The notes: generated by a model from the letters alone, not told the origin. Counted from the first letter of the stretch, positions 8,998 to 17,366 are shown. The stretch is 20,123 bases of DNA from Ruminiclostridium sp. (GCA_003535195.1 DOHN01000138.1:34886-55008), one strand, 5' to 3'. Program-made: numbers and translations.

Positions 8998-11346
8998 TTA
9001 CCACAGCCGTGTAACCAGGACCGTCATATCATCATGATTTTTTGGGAGACGTTCCAGGGCTTCCTCTAGGATGCAGTCCGCCAGCTGCTGAGCATTGGTG
9101 GTTTCAAGTTTTTCAATAAACCATTGGAGGCCCGTTACTTCCCCTTTTTGCGAAAAAGCCTCTAGTACCCCGTCAGAAACCACAATGACAAAATCACCGG
9201 CCGTCATCCTTTCGGATTTGAAATGGGAAACCGTCCCACCATCCGATTCCCCGATTTCGGTATCGACGGCAGATACCCCTTCACTTCTCCTAATAAAGGA
9301 GGCCGGAGCCCCGTATTTATAAGAGTGGACTTCACCGGTGCAAAGGTCTATGGCACAGATATCCATGGTGGCGAGCCTCTCATTTTCCCCTCTTATGTTC
9401 AGATACATATTCATCAGCCGTATTGCAAGACTGAGCTCCACGCCGTCCTCTATCAGGTTTTCGAGCATCTGTATCGCCGTCCGGCTATAACGTTCGGCCT
9501 TTTTCCCGCTTCCCGTCCCGTCGCTGACGGCACAGATATGATGCCCTTCGCTGGATATAAAAAAGGTAAAGCTGTCTCCTGAGACCATGCCGGTTTGGCG
9601 GCTGGCACGGGCCACCCCCGTGGCTGTTTTAAATTTGGGCTGCTTCATGTACCGGACCACCGAATTGCCCAGCATATCCCTTCGGCCTTCTCCCATACGA
9701 ATAAGATCGGCCTGGATTGTTCCCTTTACCATATCATCCAAATCCTTGACCCTGAACTTGCTCTTAGACTCAAAGATCACCTCAAGAAAGGGTCTGGATT
9801 CTTTTTCCTGATGGTACCGTATCCCCGAAACAGGAATTCCGCTGCTGCCGGCTGCCGCTAAAAGTCTATTCTCCACCTCGTAATCCCTGGCGCCGGCCTC
9901 TGCAACTTTCCTGGCAATTGTCATGACTCCTGCGGAGGCGAGATCGGCTTGCCTGGCCAGTTGAATACGGCTTTCCTGCAATTTGCTCCGACAAATATTT
10001 TCCATTTTGTACAGAGAATAAGCAATTCCCAAATCCTCAAAAAATTTATCGGATTTGCTGCATGTATTTTTAAACCAGACAGGTATTTCGATCTGGCCTG
10101 ATTCATCGGTCTTAAAATCCGAGATCGATTTTTCCACAAGCCTATAGGTCTTTAAAAAGTTAGTTCCCCAGCATCTTTCGCGCATACTGCAGCGGTTGCA
10201 GATCTTTTCGGCCACCGTTTCAATAATCCAATGGGTTACCGAAACCTCTTCTTCATTCTCCTCGGTAACAAAGCTCTCAATATTTCTCGAAATACGGGAA
10301 AAAGCCTTACTCAGGATGAAAAGCTGATCTGCGGACTCCTTTGTGATGCCCGAATGGTGAACTTCCAGAAATTCGTCGCCTCCTCTTATACCGGCCAGTC
10401 CATCGCTGAGCCTGTTTAAAAGGGGTTGGGGGATCAGGAGGAATAAAATACCGGCAGCCAGCGCCTCATAATACTGGAGTATCAATCCCCCCTTCAGCAC
10501 TGAAAGGCCTGAAAAAAGAATAATGACAGCAGTCCAAAGACAGACTCCTGCCGTTCGGGTTTTAACAGGCAGACCTGCTGCAGCTCCGGCCAGAGCAAGC
10601 ATACCTGGAACATCCAGGGAGGCCGGCAGGTCATAGAGGGCGACAATCATTCCCAAAACGACCCCCGCACAGGCCCCTGCGCTAAAGCCCCTTCTCCTTG
10701 CCAGGATCAGGACAGCCACATAGGCAAGCATGGAACCCAGCTCACATTCCCAGACCATCAGGCCTTTTAAGCTGATAACGGCCGCGCAAAGAAGAGCAGC
10801 CTTGGCAAACAGCATACGTCCGTCAGGAAAAAGCTTTTGCTTTACCTGGTGAAAGGTGTCCGAGGCAGGAGTCATGATGACTGTAAAAGAAAAGACCAGC
10901 GCAGCGGAAAGTATGGATACGACCAGATCATATAGATGGAAGCCCTGTATGAAACCCTTTAAAATACCGGTAAAAAAAATAAGCAGAGAAATAAGTACCG
11001 CGCGGTTAAAGCCGGACTCTTTCCGCATGCCGATTTTGAACATAATTTGAGTAAAGGCCTCAAACAACAGTAAGGCCAGGACTTGGCGGATACATTCATA
11101 CACACTGGAGAAGACGGCGCTGCCTAACGCAATGGAAAAAATTGCAGCGGCTTTTGAAAATCCGGTGAAGCCTATCGCTACATAAAAAGCGGTGGCAAAA
11201 GGTTTAATCACTTCAAAGAAGCTTGCCCTTGATAAAATAAAACACATTATCCAGGCTGCAATCTGGCCCATCGAAATATTGGCTGCAAAGGATGCAAGCT
11301 GCTTTGTAAGCTTTCTTTCATTCTTCAGTTGCGTGATATTTTCCAT
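8998..11346 (-). CDS. spoIIE: Stage II sporulation protein E (PP2C-type phosphatase)
   Basis: SpoIIE is a membrane serine phosphatase at the polar septum that dephosphorylates SpoIIAA, releasing sigma-F in the forespore; it also interacts with FtsZ. The 782-residue protein has a multi-helix membrane region (about residues 20-310), a linker of about 250 residues containing a Cys cluster (CNRCSMRERC), and a C-terminal PP2C domain with VSDGTGSGKKAERYS, MDICAIDLCTG, VIVVSDGVLEAF and DDMTVLVTRLW. B. subtilis SpoIIE is slightly longer. I chose ATG 11346 because GGAGG lies ten bases upstream; the ATG at 11367 is in frame but has only GGAAG close by. The gene has its own probable promoter and follows the terminator of the pcrA operon. 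It converges on murC. No partner genes spoIIAA or spoIIAB are in the window. Confidence 0.94.
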   Translation of the reverse strand: MENITQLKNERKLTKQLASFAANISMGQIAAWIMCFILSRASFFEVIKPFATAFYVAIGFTGFSKAAAIFSIALGSAVFSSVYECIRQVLALLLFEAFTQIMFKIGMRKESGFNRAVLISLLIFFTGILKGFIQGFHLYDLVVSILSAALVFSFTVIMTPASDTFHQVKQKLFPDGRMLFAKAALLCAAVISLKGLMVWECELGSMLAYVAVLILARRRGFSAGACAGVVLGMIVALYDLPASLDVPGMLALAGAAAGLPVKTRTAGVCLWTAVIILFSGLSVLKGGLILQYYEALAAGILFLLIPQPLLNRLSDGLAGIRGGDEFLEVHHSGITKESADQLFILSKAFSRISRNIESFVTEENEEEVSVTHWIIETVAEKICNRCSMRERCWGTNFLKTYRLVEKSISDFKTDESGQIEIPVWFKNTCSKSDKFFEDLGIAYSLYKMENICRSKLQESRIQLARQADLASAGVMTIARKVAEAGARDYEVENRLLAAAGSSGIPVSGIRYHQEKESRPFLEVIFESKSKFRVKDLDDMVKGTIQADLIRMGEGRRDMLGNSVVRYMKQPKFKTATGVARASRQTGMVSGDSFTFFISSEGHHICAVSDGTGSGKKAERYSRTAIQMLENLIEDGVELSLAIRLMNMYLNIRGENERLATMDICAIDLCTGEVHSYKYGAPASFIRRSEGVSAVDTEIGESDGGTVSHFKSERMTAGDFVIVVSDGVLEAFSQKGEVTGLQWFIEKLETTNAQQLADCILEEALERLPKNHDDMTVLVTRLW

Positions 11347-11451
11347 CCGAAGAGTTCCTCCATTCATTTTTCTTCCGTAAAAAATCCGGTCCTTCCTTCC
11401 GAGCTATTTTGATAAATGCATTATTCAGTATATGTTCCAGGTGCCGCGAAT

Positions 11452-11457
11452 ATTATA
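11452..11457 (-). promoter_or_regulatory. Candidate -10 box of spoIIE
   Basis: The minus strand has a perfect TATAAT about 105 bases before the chosen spoIIE start, without a recognisable -35 box at 17-18 bases. Spo0A-activated sigma-A promoters such as B. subtilis spoIIE often have unusual -35 regions, but I see no clean Spo0A box here. Confidence 0.35.
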
Positions 11458-11485
11458 TACTTCCCGAAACAAGGGAAATATAAAG

Positions 11486-11550
11486 GCCCTCACTTATTAG
11501 CGAAGGATTTTCTTGAGGGCGCACAAAATACCACTCATGGCGCTAATAAG
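11486..11550. repeat. Two interleaved inverted repeats before spoIIE
   Basis: GCCCTCA (11486-11492) is complementary to TGAGGGC (11514-11520). CTTATTAGCG (11493-11502) is a perfect 10-base inverted repeat of CGCTAATAAG (11541-11550). The arms interleave, so the helices are mutually exclusive or would need a pseudoknot with no linker. The right part contains CACTCATGGCGCTAA (11532-11546), shared exactly with positions 4-18 of the window. Confidence 0.6.
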
Positions 11551-11604
11551 AAAAAGCCCCGGCCCGTTCATGCAGTCTTCGGTCTGCGTAAACGGGGCCA
11601 GGGC
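11548..11604 (-). terminator. Strong intrinsic terminator of the pcrA-HAD-AAA operon
   Basis: On the minus strand a GC-rich stem (11591-11604 with 11556-11568, one bulge and one G-U) carries an inner GCAG/CTGC helix closed by a CGAA loop, and is followed by TTTTTCTT. It lies about 55 bases after the AAA+ ATPase stop. Confidence 0.85.
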
Positions 11605-11657
11605 CTTCTTATAGAAAAGATACAAAGCCGTTTGGCCTATAAAATATGGATTTTTGT

Positions 11658-12734
11658 TTATCTCATCAGATCATTCAGATCAATTTTTTCAATATCCTCT
11701 TCCAGAATAGCGGCTAAGTCCTCATCGGAAACAGTCTCCTCCAGAGCCAGCCTGTCGGCCTGAACGGTCAGAAGCTTTTCAAAGAGATTTCTCACCGTAC
11801 GGGCGTTGGCAAAGCTGTCGCTCCGGGTTTCATGCAGCTGCTCCAGCATCTGGCCGACCTTTTCCAAAGCCTTTTCAGTAGGCTTATATCCATTTTTTTC
11901 GCACATGCTTTTAAATATATCGAGGAGCTCGGAAGGGGAATAATCATCAAAATTGATATATTTATTAAACCGGGATTGCAGGCCGGGGTTGGAATCCAGA
12001 AACTCCTCCATTTTGTCGGGATAGCCGGCTACAATGACAATAAGATCATCCCGGTGATCCTCCATGGCCTTTATCAGGGTATCCACCGCCTCATAGCCAA
12101 AGTCGTTCTCACCGCGGCGGGATACCAAAGCATAGGCTTCGTCAATGAAAAGGACGCCGCCCATGGCTTCCTGGACCACTTCCATAACCTGGGGCGCCGT
12201 TTGACCTACATACTTGGCCACAAGCCGGGAGCGGTCCACCTCCACAAGATGGCCCTTTGAAAGCACGCCGATCTCCCTGTAAATCCCTGAAAGAAGCCTT
12301 GCAACAGTGGTTTTTCCGGTTCCGGGATTTCCCGTAAACACCAGATGGAGGGACATGTCGACTTCCGGAAGTCCCCGTTCTTTGCGCATTTTCATGACCT
12401 TAACAACATTGGTGAGGGATTTGACGTCTTCCTTGACTTTTTTTAAGCCCACCAGGCTGTTCAGCTCTTCCATGAGTTCATCCAGGCTTTTCCTGGGCGC
12501 GCTGTCCTCCGGCGGCTCATGGCTGCAGTCGTTAAAACCGTCATCGAACTGTACATCCTGGCCGCCTTTCGCAGCCGGGCCGTCATCAATGATGGGAAGC
12601 CGGTCTTTAAAAAGATCGTCATAAACGCCCCCGATAGGATTGCGCCTCAAAAGAGCATCCATTTCGTCCAAAAGCGAATTCAGATCATCTTTACTGCCAA
12701 GTCCGCCCACACCATTATTTTTATTGTCGTTCAT
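11658..12734 (-). CDS. CbxX/CfqX/SpoVK-type AAA+ ATPase (SpoVK-like)
   Basis: Members of this family are hexameric AAA+ ATPases; SpoVK is needed for spore maturation in B. subtilis, and CbxX/CfqX are Rubisco activases. The 358-residue protein has a low-complexity, mostly acidic N-terminal extension (about 1-80), then a helical segment with LNSLVGLKKVKEDVKSL, Walker A GNPGTGKT (135-142), the family motif LSKGHLVEVDRSRLVAKYVG, Walker B VLFIDEA (194-200), and a sensor region with NPGLQSRFNKYINFDDYS. It is close to SpoVK in the core but differs in the N-terminus. The start ATG at 12734 follows GGGGAG. It is the last gene of the operon with pcrA and the HAD gene, 15 bases after the latter, and neighbours spoIIE. 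Whether it is the true SpoVK or a paralogue cannot be told here. Confidence 0.85.
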   Translation of the reverse strand: MNDNKNNGVGGLGSKDDLNSLLDEMDALLRRNPIGGVYDDLFKDRLPIIDDGPAAKGGQDVQFDDGFNDCSHEPPEDSAPRKSLDELMEELNSLVGLKKVKEDVKSLTNVVKVMKMRKERGLPEVDMSLHLVFTGNPGTGKTTVARLLSGIYREIGVLSKGHLVEVDRSRLVAKYVGQTAPQVMEVVQEAMGGVLFIDEAYALVSRRGENDFGYEAVDTLIKAMEDHRDDLIVIVAGYPDKMEEFLDSNPGLQSRFNKYINFDDYSPSELLDIFKSMCEKNGYKPTEKALEKVGQMLEQLHETRSDSFANARTVRNLFEKLLTVQADRLALEETVSDEDLAAILEEDIEKIDLNDLMR

Positions 12735-12749
12735 ATATTTCTCCCCAGC

Positions 12750-13394
12750 TTAAAGCCTCTCCAGGTTTTTTAAGTGAATATCTTTTATTGATGATACCAC
12801 AAAATCAGCCCAGGTTGTATCCTGCTGCCCGGAACCGATAAAGGCGACACATTTCATTCCCGCCCTTTTCGCAGACTCGATGCCGGCAGGGGCGTCTTCT
12901 ATGGCGATGCATTCATCTGCCGCAATGCCTAAAAGTTCTGCGGCTTTCAGGTATATCTCGGGATCGGGCTTGCTATGGGAAATATCATCACCCGTAACAA
13001 GAGCGTCAAAATACTCAATCAGCCCGACTTTTGCCAGAACATGCTCCGCAAATTCTCTGGGAGATGAGGTGGCTAAAGCAATCTTAAGTCCGTGCTTTCT
13101 TGCCGATTTCATAAGCCCGGGTATACCCTCAACCGGTTTAAGCTTTTCATGGCGGAAATATTGCTGCGTATATTGGCTCTGCCTTTCTATAAGGTTTTCC
13201 ACAGTTTCATCAATGCCGTAACGCCGCCGCATAACAGACCACATTTCGTCGTTTCGGATGCCGGAAAATTTTAGCAGCTCACTGAGGCTGGCTTCTTTAT
13301 TAAAGTCTTTTAATACATTCAAAGCAATGCCCGCGTGGATGGGTTCACTGTCAATGATGACCCCATCCATGTCAAAAACCAAGGCCTTAATCAT
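12750..13394 (-). CDS. HAD-superfamily hydrolase, beta-phosphoglucomutase-like
   Basis: This is a haloacid dehalogenase-type phosphatase or phosphomutase of the PgmB/GPH group. The 214-residue protein has the nucleophile motif VFDMDGVIIDSEP with Asp8 and Asp10, an alpha-helical cap domain (about 15-80), motif II ALATSSPREF, motif III Lys in SKPDPEIY, and motif IV AIEDAPAGIESAKRAGM. The second Asp and the helical cap fit phosphatases and beta-phosphoglucomutase alike; the substrate cannot be read from sequence. The ATG at 13394 has AGGAGG just upstream, which overlaps the stop codon of pcrA, so the two are transcribed and probably translated together. It precedes the SpoVK-like ATPase by 15 bases. 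Confidence 0.9.
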   Translation of the reverse strand: MIKALVFDMDGVIIDSEPIHAGIALNVLKDFNKEASLSELLKFSGIRNDEMWSVMRRRYGIDETVENLIERQSQYTQQYFRHEKLKPVEGIPGLMKSARKHGLKIALATSSPREFAEHVLAKVGLIEYFDALVTGDDISHSKPDPEIYLKAAELLGIAADECIAIEDAPAGIESAKRAGMKCVAFIGSGQQDTTWADFVVSSIKDIHLKNLERL

Positions 13395-13402
13395 ATTTCC
13401 TC

Positions 13403-15622
13403 CTACACTTTTTTTAGCTTTGCAAAGCTTTCCATAAGCCTTTTCATGCCATATTCATCAAAATAAATATCCAAGCGGTAATCTCCGCTTTCCAGTACTT
13501 TGGATCTTACAACACCTTCACCGAATTTCTTATGAACTACCCGGTCCCCGACCTCCACACTGGCACCGCTGTCCTCCGAAGCCCGGTTAAATTCCTTAAT
13601 TCTGGCCTTTAGGTCGGAAAGGTCCACAACTTTGCCCGAAGGAATGAAGCCCGTATTGCCGCCGGCTCTCTGAAAATGCTTCTTTTCGCTTGTTTCAGAA
13701 ATTGCGCCCGTCATGAGATTCTCTGGAATTTCTTCTATAAAACGGGACACACGGTTACGCGATGTACTGCCAAAGAGCATTCTGCATTGAGCATTTGAAA
13801 TATAAAGGTCCTCCTTGGCACGGGTGATGCCCACATAGCAAAGACGCCGCTCTTCCTCCAGCTCCGATTCATCGGCAATGGATCTATAGCTTGGAAAAAT
13901 CCCTTCTTCCAGGCCAACCAGGAAGACCACAGGAAATTCAAGACCTTTGGCGCTATGTAGGGTCATCAGAACCACACGGTCCCCGACCTCCTCGGTGTCG
14001 TCAATATCGGCAACCAGTGAGATATGCGCCAAAAAGTCCTCCAGAGTAGGATTTCCCTCAGTGGTATTCTCAAACTCCCTGGCCACAGAGACAAATTCCT
14101 TGATATTTTCTATTCTGGTCCTGGCCTCATCAGTCATTTCATTTTCAAGCTCCCGAACCATTCCGCTTTTTTCTATCAAAAGCTCAATAAAGGCGGTGAG
14201 CTCGGTCTGAGCTGCCAATACCTTCATGCTCTCGGCAAAATTAAAGAATTCACTAAGATTCCGGGCCGATCTGCCAAGCTCCGGAAAATCCGAGGCCAGA
14301 GAAATAATCTTATACATATTGACATTTTCATTGGCCGCATAATTTTGGATCCTGTCCAATGTGGTCTTTCCGATTCCTCTTTTAGGTACATTGATGATTC
14401 TTGAAAGACTAACATCGTCGTTGGAGTTTTGAATTACCCGCAGCCATGCAATGACATCCTTGATTTCTTTTCTGCTGTAGAATTTCAGGCCGCCATAAAT
14501 CTTATATGGGATGCCCTGTTTCATCAGCACATCCTCAAATACCCGCGATTGAGCGTTAAGCCTATAGAGAATGGCCATGTCATTATAATGTCTGCCGGAT
14601 TTTTTCAGTTGTTTCATCATTCCTGCCACAAAATATGCTTCATCATGCTCGTCGGCGGCTTCGTAACGTTTGATGGAATCCCCTTCAGAATTCTGTGTCC
14701 AGAGCTTCTTTATCTTACGTTCAGAGTTGTTTTTAATAACGCCATTGGCAGCATCCAGAATGGTTTTTGTAGAGCGGTAATTTTGCTCCAGCTTGATGAT
14801 GGCACACTCGGGAAAATCCTTTTCAAAATCTAATATATTACGCAGATTGGCGCCGCGCCATCCGTAAATCATCTGGTCATCGTCGCCGACAACGCAAATA
14901 TTGCCGTGCTTTTGTGCCAGCATACTGACCAGCGTATATTGCGCAGTGTTTGTATCCTGGTATTCATCTACCATAATATATCGGAATTTATCGGAATAGT
15001 ATTCCAATACGTCGGGGAAATTTGACAATATGCGTATGGTAAGGAGTATGATATCGTCAAAATCCAATGCATTGCTCGCTTTCAGCTTCTCCTGGTAAAG
15101 CTCATAGAGGGCGGAGATGGTACTCAGCCGGTAATCGGAGGCATAAAGGCGTTTAAACTCAGCAGGGCCGATTAATTCATCCTTGGCTCGCCCTATTTCG
15201 TTTAATACAGCTCTCGGCGGAAAATTTTTATCATTGATCCGGAGCTGTTCCAGGCAGCTCTTTACAACAGTTTGCTGATCATCCGCATCATAGATGACAA
15301 AGCTTTTGTCATAACCCAGCCTATCAATATCCCGGCGTAAAATTCTCACACAGCTGGCATGGAAGGTTCCGGCCCATATATTATTGGCATCAGGGCCAAT
15401 GAGCTGTTCTAACCTGTCCTTCATTTCACGGGCCGCTTTATTGGTAAAGGTGATAGCCAGTATATTCCATGGGCGGATGCCCTTATCCTCAACAAGATAT
15501 GCCATTCTATGGGTCAGGACCCTGGTTTTGCCCGATCCTGCTCCTGCAAGAATGAGCAGTGGGCCCTCTGTATGCAGTACAGCCTGTTTCTGCTCAGGGT
15601 TCAGACCTTCCAAAAGATTCAT
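13403..15622 (-). CDS. pcrA: ATP-dependent DNA helicase PcrA (UvrD/Rep family)
   Basis: PcrA is a 3'-to-5' superfamily 1A helicase used in nucleotide excision repair, plasmid rolling-circle replication and removal of RecA or stalled RNA polymerase. The 739-residue protein has all helicase motifs: LNPEQKQAVLHTEGP, Walker A GAGSGKT (27-33), AITFTNKAAREMKDRL, GTFHASCVRILRRD, Walker B MVDEYQDTN, GDDDQMIYGWRGA, LEQNYRST, LMTLHSAKGLEF and YVGITRA. The C-terminal tail VGDRVVHKKFGEGVV is the Tudor-like RNA-polymerase-binding domain typical of PcrA in Firmicutes. The ATG at 15622 follows GGAGG at six bases. It heads a three-gene operon (HAD phosphatase, SpoVK-like ATPase). I see no classical SOS box. 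Identification is secure. Confidence 0.97.
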   Translation of the reverse strand: MNLLEGLNPEQKQAVLHTEGPLLILAGAGSGKTRVLTHRMAYLVEDKGIRPWNILAITFTNKAAREMKDRLEQLIGPDANNIWAGTFHASCVRILRRDIDRLGYDKSFVIYDADDQQTVVKSCLEQLRINDKNFPPRAVLNEIGRAKDELIGPAEFKRLYASDYRLSTISALYELYQEKLKASNALDFDDIILLTIRILSNFPDVLEYYSDKFRYIMVDEYQDTNTAQYTLVSMLAQKHGNICVVGDDDQMIYGWRGANLRNILDFEKDFPECAIIKLEQNYRSTKTILDAANGVIKNNSERKIKKLWTQNSEGDSIKRYEAADEHDEAYFVAGMMKQLKKSGRHYNDMAILYRLNAQSRVFEDVLMKQGIPYKIYGGLKFYSRKEIKDVIAWLRVIQNSNDDVSLSRIINVPKRGIGKTTLDRIQNYAANENVNMYKIISLASDFPELGRSARNLSEFFNFAESMKVLAAQTELTAFIELLIEKSGMVRELENEMTDEARTRIENIKEFVSVAREFENTTEGNPTLEDFLAHISLVADIDDTEEVGDRVVLMTLHSAKGLEFPVVFLVGLEEGIFPSYRSIADESELEEERRLCYVGITRAKEDLYISNAQCRMLFGSTSRNRVSRFIEEIPENLMTGAISETSEKKHFQRAGGNTGFIPSGKVVDLSDLKARIKEFNRASEDSGASVEVGDRVVHKKFGEGVVRSKVLESGDYRLDIYFDEYGMKRLMESFAKLKKV

Positions 15623-15652
15623 AGTCTACCTCCAGTTCATTTGCTTCAATAA

Positions 15653-15661
15653 TTATAACAT
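15653..15661 (-). promoter_or_regulatory. Extended -10 promoter of pcrA
   Basis: The minus strand reads TGTTATAAT, an extended -10 with perfect TATAAT at 15653-15658. A TTGAAA box lies 21 bases further upstream, too far for a canonical -35. The leader would be about 25 bases. Confidence 0.5.
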
Positions 15662-16104
15662 GCCCTAATATGGACATGTTTCAATATTCCCGGATACCCA
15701 TTCGAAACCCGAAGCATCACTCATGGTGCCTGTTAATATCACTCACGGCACTAAATCACAAAATTGAAGATTCGAAATCTTTGATTTCGATAATGGGTGG
15801 GGTTATTATAACATGAAATGTTTCAATTAAAAATCACACTCCAATGAATATCAAAAATTTTTTACTCCTTTTTTAAGACACTTTTGGGATTTTGTATATT
15901 GAAATAAAAACCATAATAATTATTATATTACATTAAAATATCTAAAAACTTCAAAATATTAAAGAAATATTGCCAAAAATAAAATAATTTTTTATTTATT
16001 TTTTGTCGATAATGTCGGCAAAAACCACCTTATAACCCTTTAATTATTACCTATATAAAAATTTTACATGATAAAAACCAAAATGAATTTTCCTAATTTT
16101 TGAA
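15662..16104. other. Gene-free AT-rich region between the divergent pcrA and opp operons
   Basis: No gene is seen. Positions 15715-15775 hold repeat-family sequence. A hairpin TCGAAATC/GATTTCGA follows at about 15774-15792. The rest (15800-16100) is strongly AT-rich, with long A and T tracts that could be bent DNA or UP elements for the opp promoter. Two tandem TGTCG motifs lie near 16005-16018. Confidence 0.55.
15715..15769 (+). repeat. Dispersed intergenic repeat, copy 3 with a partial tandem copy
   Basis: The segment 15734-15769 matches copy 2 (1703-1736, reverse complement) over about 35 bases and copy 1 (2-33) over its core, including CACTCACGGCACTAAATCAC. Directly upstream, 15715-15735 is a degenerate partial copy (ATCACTCATGGTGCC). 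Confidence 0.6.
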
Positions 16105-16133
16105 TTGCGTAAATCGCCCATTGGCCTTATAAT
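16105..16133 (+). promoter_or_regulatory. Sigma-A-type promoter of the opp operon
   Basis: TTGCGT (16105-16110), an exact 17-base spacer and a perfect TATAAT (16128-16133) make a good vegetative promoter. Transcription from about 16140 would leave a leader of some 310 bases before oppB. Confidence 0.65.
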
Positions 16134-16139
16134 ATTGCT

Positions 16140-16448
16140 GATAAATCTCTTTTCGTAAAAGCTCTTTCGATTGGATCCTTTTTTTGCAGCAAAATCAGAA
16201 AGCAAGAGAAAATCCATGAGCTTGCATAATCGGATTGGTTTCTGGGAAAAAATCCGTGAAGCTGTCGATTAGAAATTTATGCGTTTAAGAGAAGACAGCC
16301 ATGAATATTGGTTTTTTAAAAAATTCATATTATTCGTCTATAGGCTTTACATGGCAGGCGATGTTTTGGAAGCTGTTTTTTCTGTTTGTACCATCATACA
16401 TGGCGTAAGTATTTAAATAAAGACAGAAAGAATAGGAGTGATATATAA
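16140..16448 (+). other. Long leader of the opp operon with two small in-frame reading frames
   Basis: The leader contains an 18-codon frame (16216-16272, MSLHNRIGFWEKIREAVD) ending in TAG. In the same frame, seven bases later, comes a 45-codon frame (16279-16416) with a hydrophobic middle (WFFKKFILFVYRLY). Neither has a good ribosome site. Imperfect direct repeats (about 16209-16224 and 16249-16264) and a CGGATT/AATCCG hairpin overlap the first. No known riboswitch core or strong terminator is visible. It may be a regulatory leader, a gene remnant or chance. Confidence 0.35.
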
Positions 16449-17366
16449 ATGGTAAGGTACATAGCAAAAAGAGTCTTGCTGTCTGTTTTTACACTCTGGC
16501 TAGTGGCAACCATAACTTTTGCTTTAATGTTTATGGTTCCGGGCGGGCCATTTTTAGCTGAAAAAACACCATCTGCAGCTACTCTGGAAGCACTTAACCA
16601 GAAGTATGGCCTCGATCAGCCTAAAATCGTACAATATAGAAATTACATGGTGAAGTTCATCCAGGGTGATATGGGTGTCTCCTTGAAACAAAGAGGAAGA
16701 ACCGTCTCCCAGATTATCTCCACAGGTTTTAAGGTTTCGGCTAAAATCGGCGGCCTGTCCATCCTCATCGCGGTACTTATCGGTGTTCCCCTGGGCTGTA
16801 TCGCTGCCCTGAACCGGGGCAAATGGCTGGATAATGTGATCATTGTCGTGGCCACGTGTGGAATTGCCGTGCCCAGCTTTGTTGTGGCGACCATCTTAAT
16901 GATCATATTCAGCGTTAAGCTGGGTATTTTGCCAACCTATGGGTTGACTAGCTGGCAGCACTATCTTATGCCTGTCGCCGCTTTGGCTTTTTACCCCACT
17001 GCATATATCTCCCGTCTGATGCGTTCAAGTATGCTTGAGGTTCTCGGGCAGGATTATATGCGTACCGCAAGAGCAAAAGGCTTATCTCAGTTTTGGATGC
17101 TTTTTAAACACGCTCTCAGAAATGCCATCCTCCCCGTCGTTACTTATTTGGGGCCGCTGATTGCCTACACACTGACAGGAAGCTTTGTTGTTGAAAAAAT
17201 CTTTACCATACCGGGATTGGGCAACGCATTCATCAGCTCAATCCTCAATAGAGACTACACCATGATCATGGGCACCACCATCTTTCTGGCTGCGCTGATT
17301 ATCCTGATGAATCTGGTTGTAGATGTTGCTTACAAAATTATAGATCCAAGAATTAAACTGAAGTAG
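16449..17366 (+). CDS. oppB: Oligopeptide ABC transporter permease OppB
   Basis: OppB is one of the two inner-membrane permeases of the oligopeptide importer. The 305-residue protein begins with the family start MVRYIAKRVLLSVFTLWLVA and has about six membrane helices. A substrate-side loop contains VPGGPF and YGLDQPKIVQY. The cytoplasmic EAA loop that contacts the ATPases is DYMRTARAKGLSQFWMLFKH. The C-terminus has FTIPGLGNAF and IDPRIKLK. The ATG at 16449 has AGGAGTG eight bases upstream. It is the first gene of oppBCDF; oppC begins 15 bases after its stop. No substrate-binding oppA lies before it. Dipeptide or nickel specificity cannot be excluded from the permease alone. Confidence 0.93.
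   Translation: MVRYIAKRVLLSVFTLWLVATITFALMFMVPGGPFLAEKTPSAATLEALNQKYGLDQPKIVQYRNYMVKFIQGDMGVSLKQRGRTVSQIISTGFKVSAKIGGLSILIAVLIGVPLGCIAALNRGKWLDNVIIVVATCGIAVPSFVVATILMIIFSVKLGILPTYGLTSWQHYLMPVAALAFYPTAYISRLMRSSMLEVLGQDYMRTARAKGLSQFWMLFKHALRNAILPVVTYLGPLIAYTLTGSFVVEKIFTIPGLGNAFISSILNRDYTMIMGTTIFLAALIILMNLVVDVAYKIIDPRIKLK

Larger units (their letters stand above)
11347..11657. other. Intergenic region upstream of spoIIE
   Basis: This 311-base stretch holds, on the minus strand, the terminator of the upstream operon (11548-11604), then two overlapping inverted repeats (11486-11550), then a possible spoIIE promoter with TATAAT at 11452-11457. A TTCCC/GGGAA inverted repeat (11461-11465 with 11473-11477) sits at the place of the -35 box, which itself is poor; this fits an activator- or repressor-controlled promoter. 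No gene is seen. Confidence 0.5.

Noticed and set aside
9095..9861. Several plus-strand frames across spoIIE
   Set aside because: They lie opposite conserved PP2C-domain codons and have no family features; they are shadows.
11486..11520. The GCCCTCA/TGAGGGC hairpin as a second operon terminator
   Set aside because: On the minus strand the following sequence is only partly T-rich and the strong terminator at 11548-11604 already precedes it.
15665..15680. SOS (LexA) box near the pcrA promoter, from GGACATGTTTC
   Set aside because: The half-sites are one base too close together for the Gram-positive GAACNNNNGTTC pattern.
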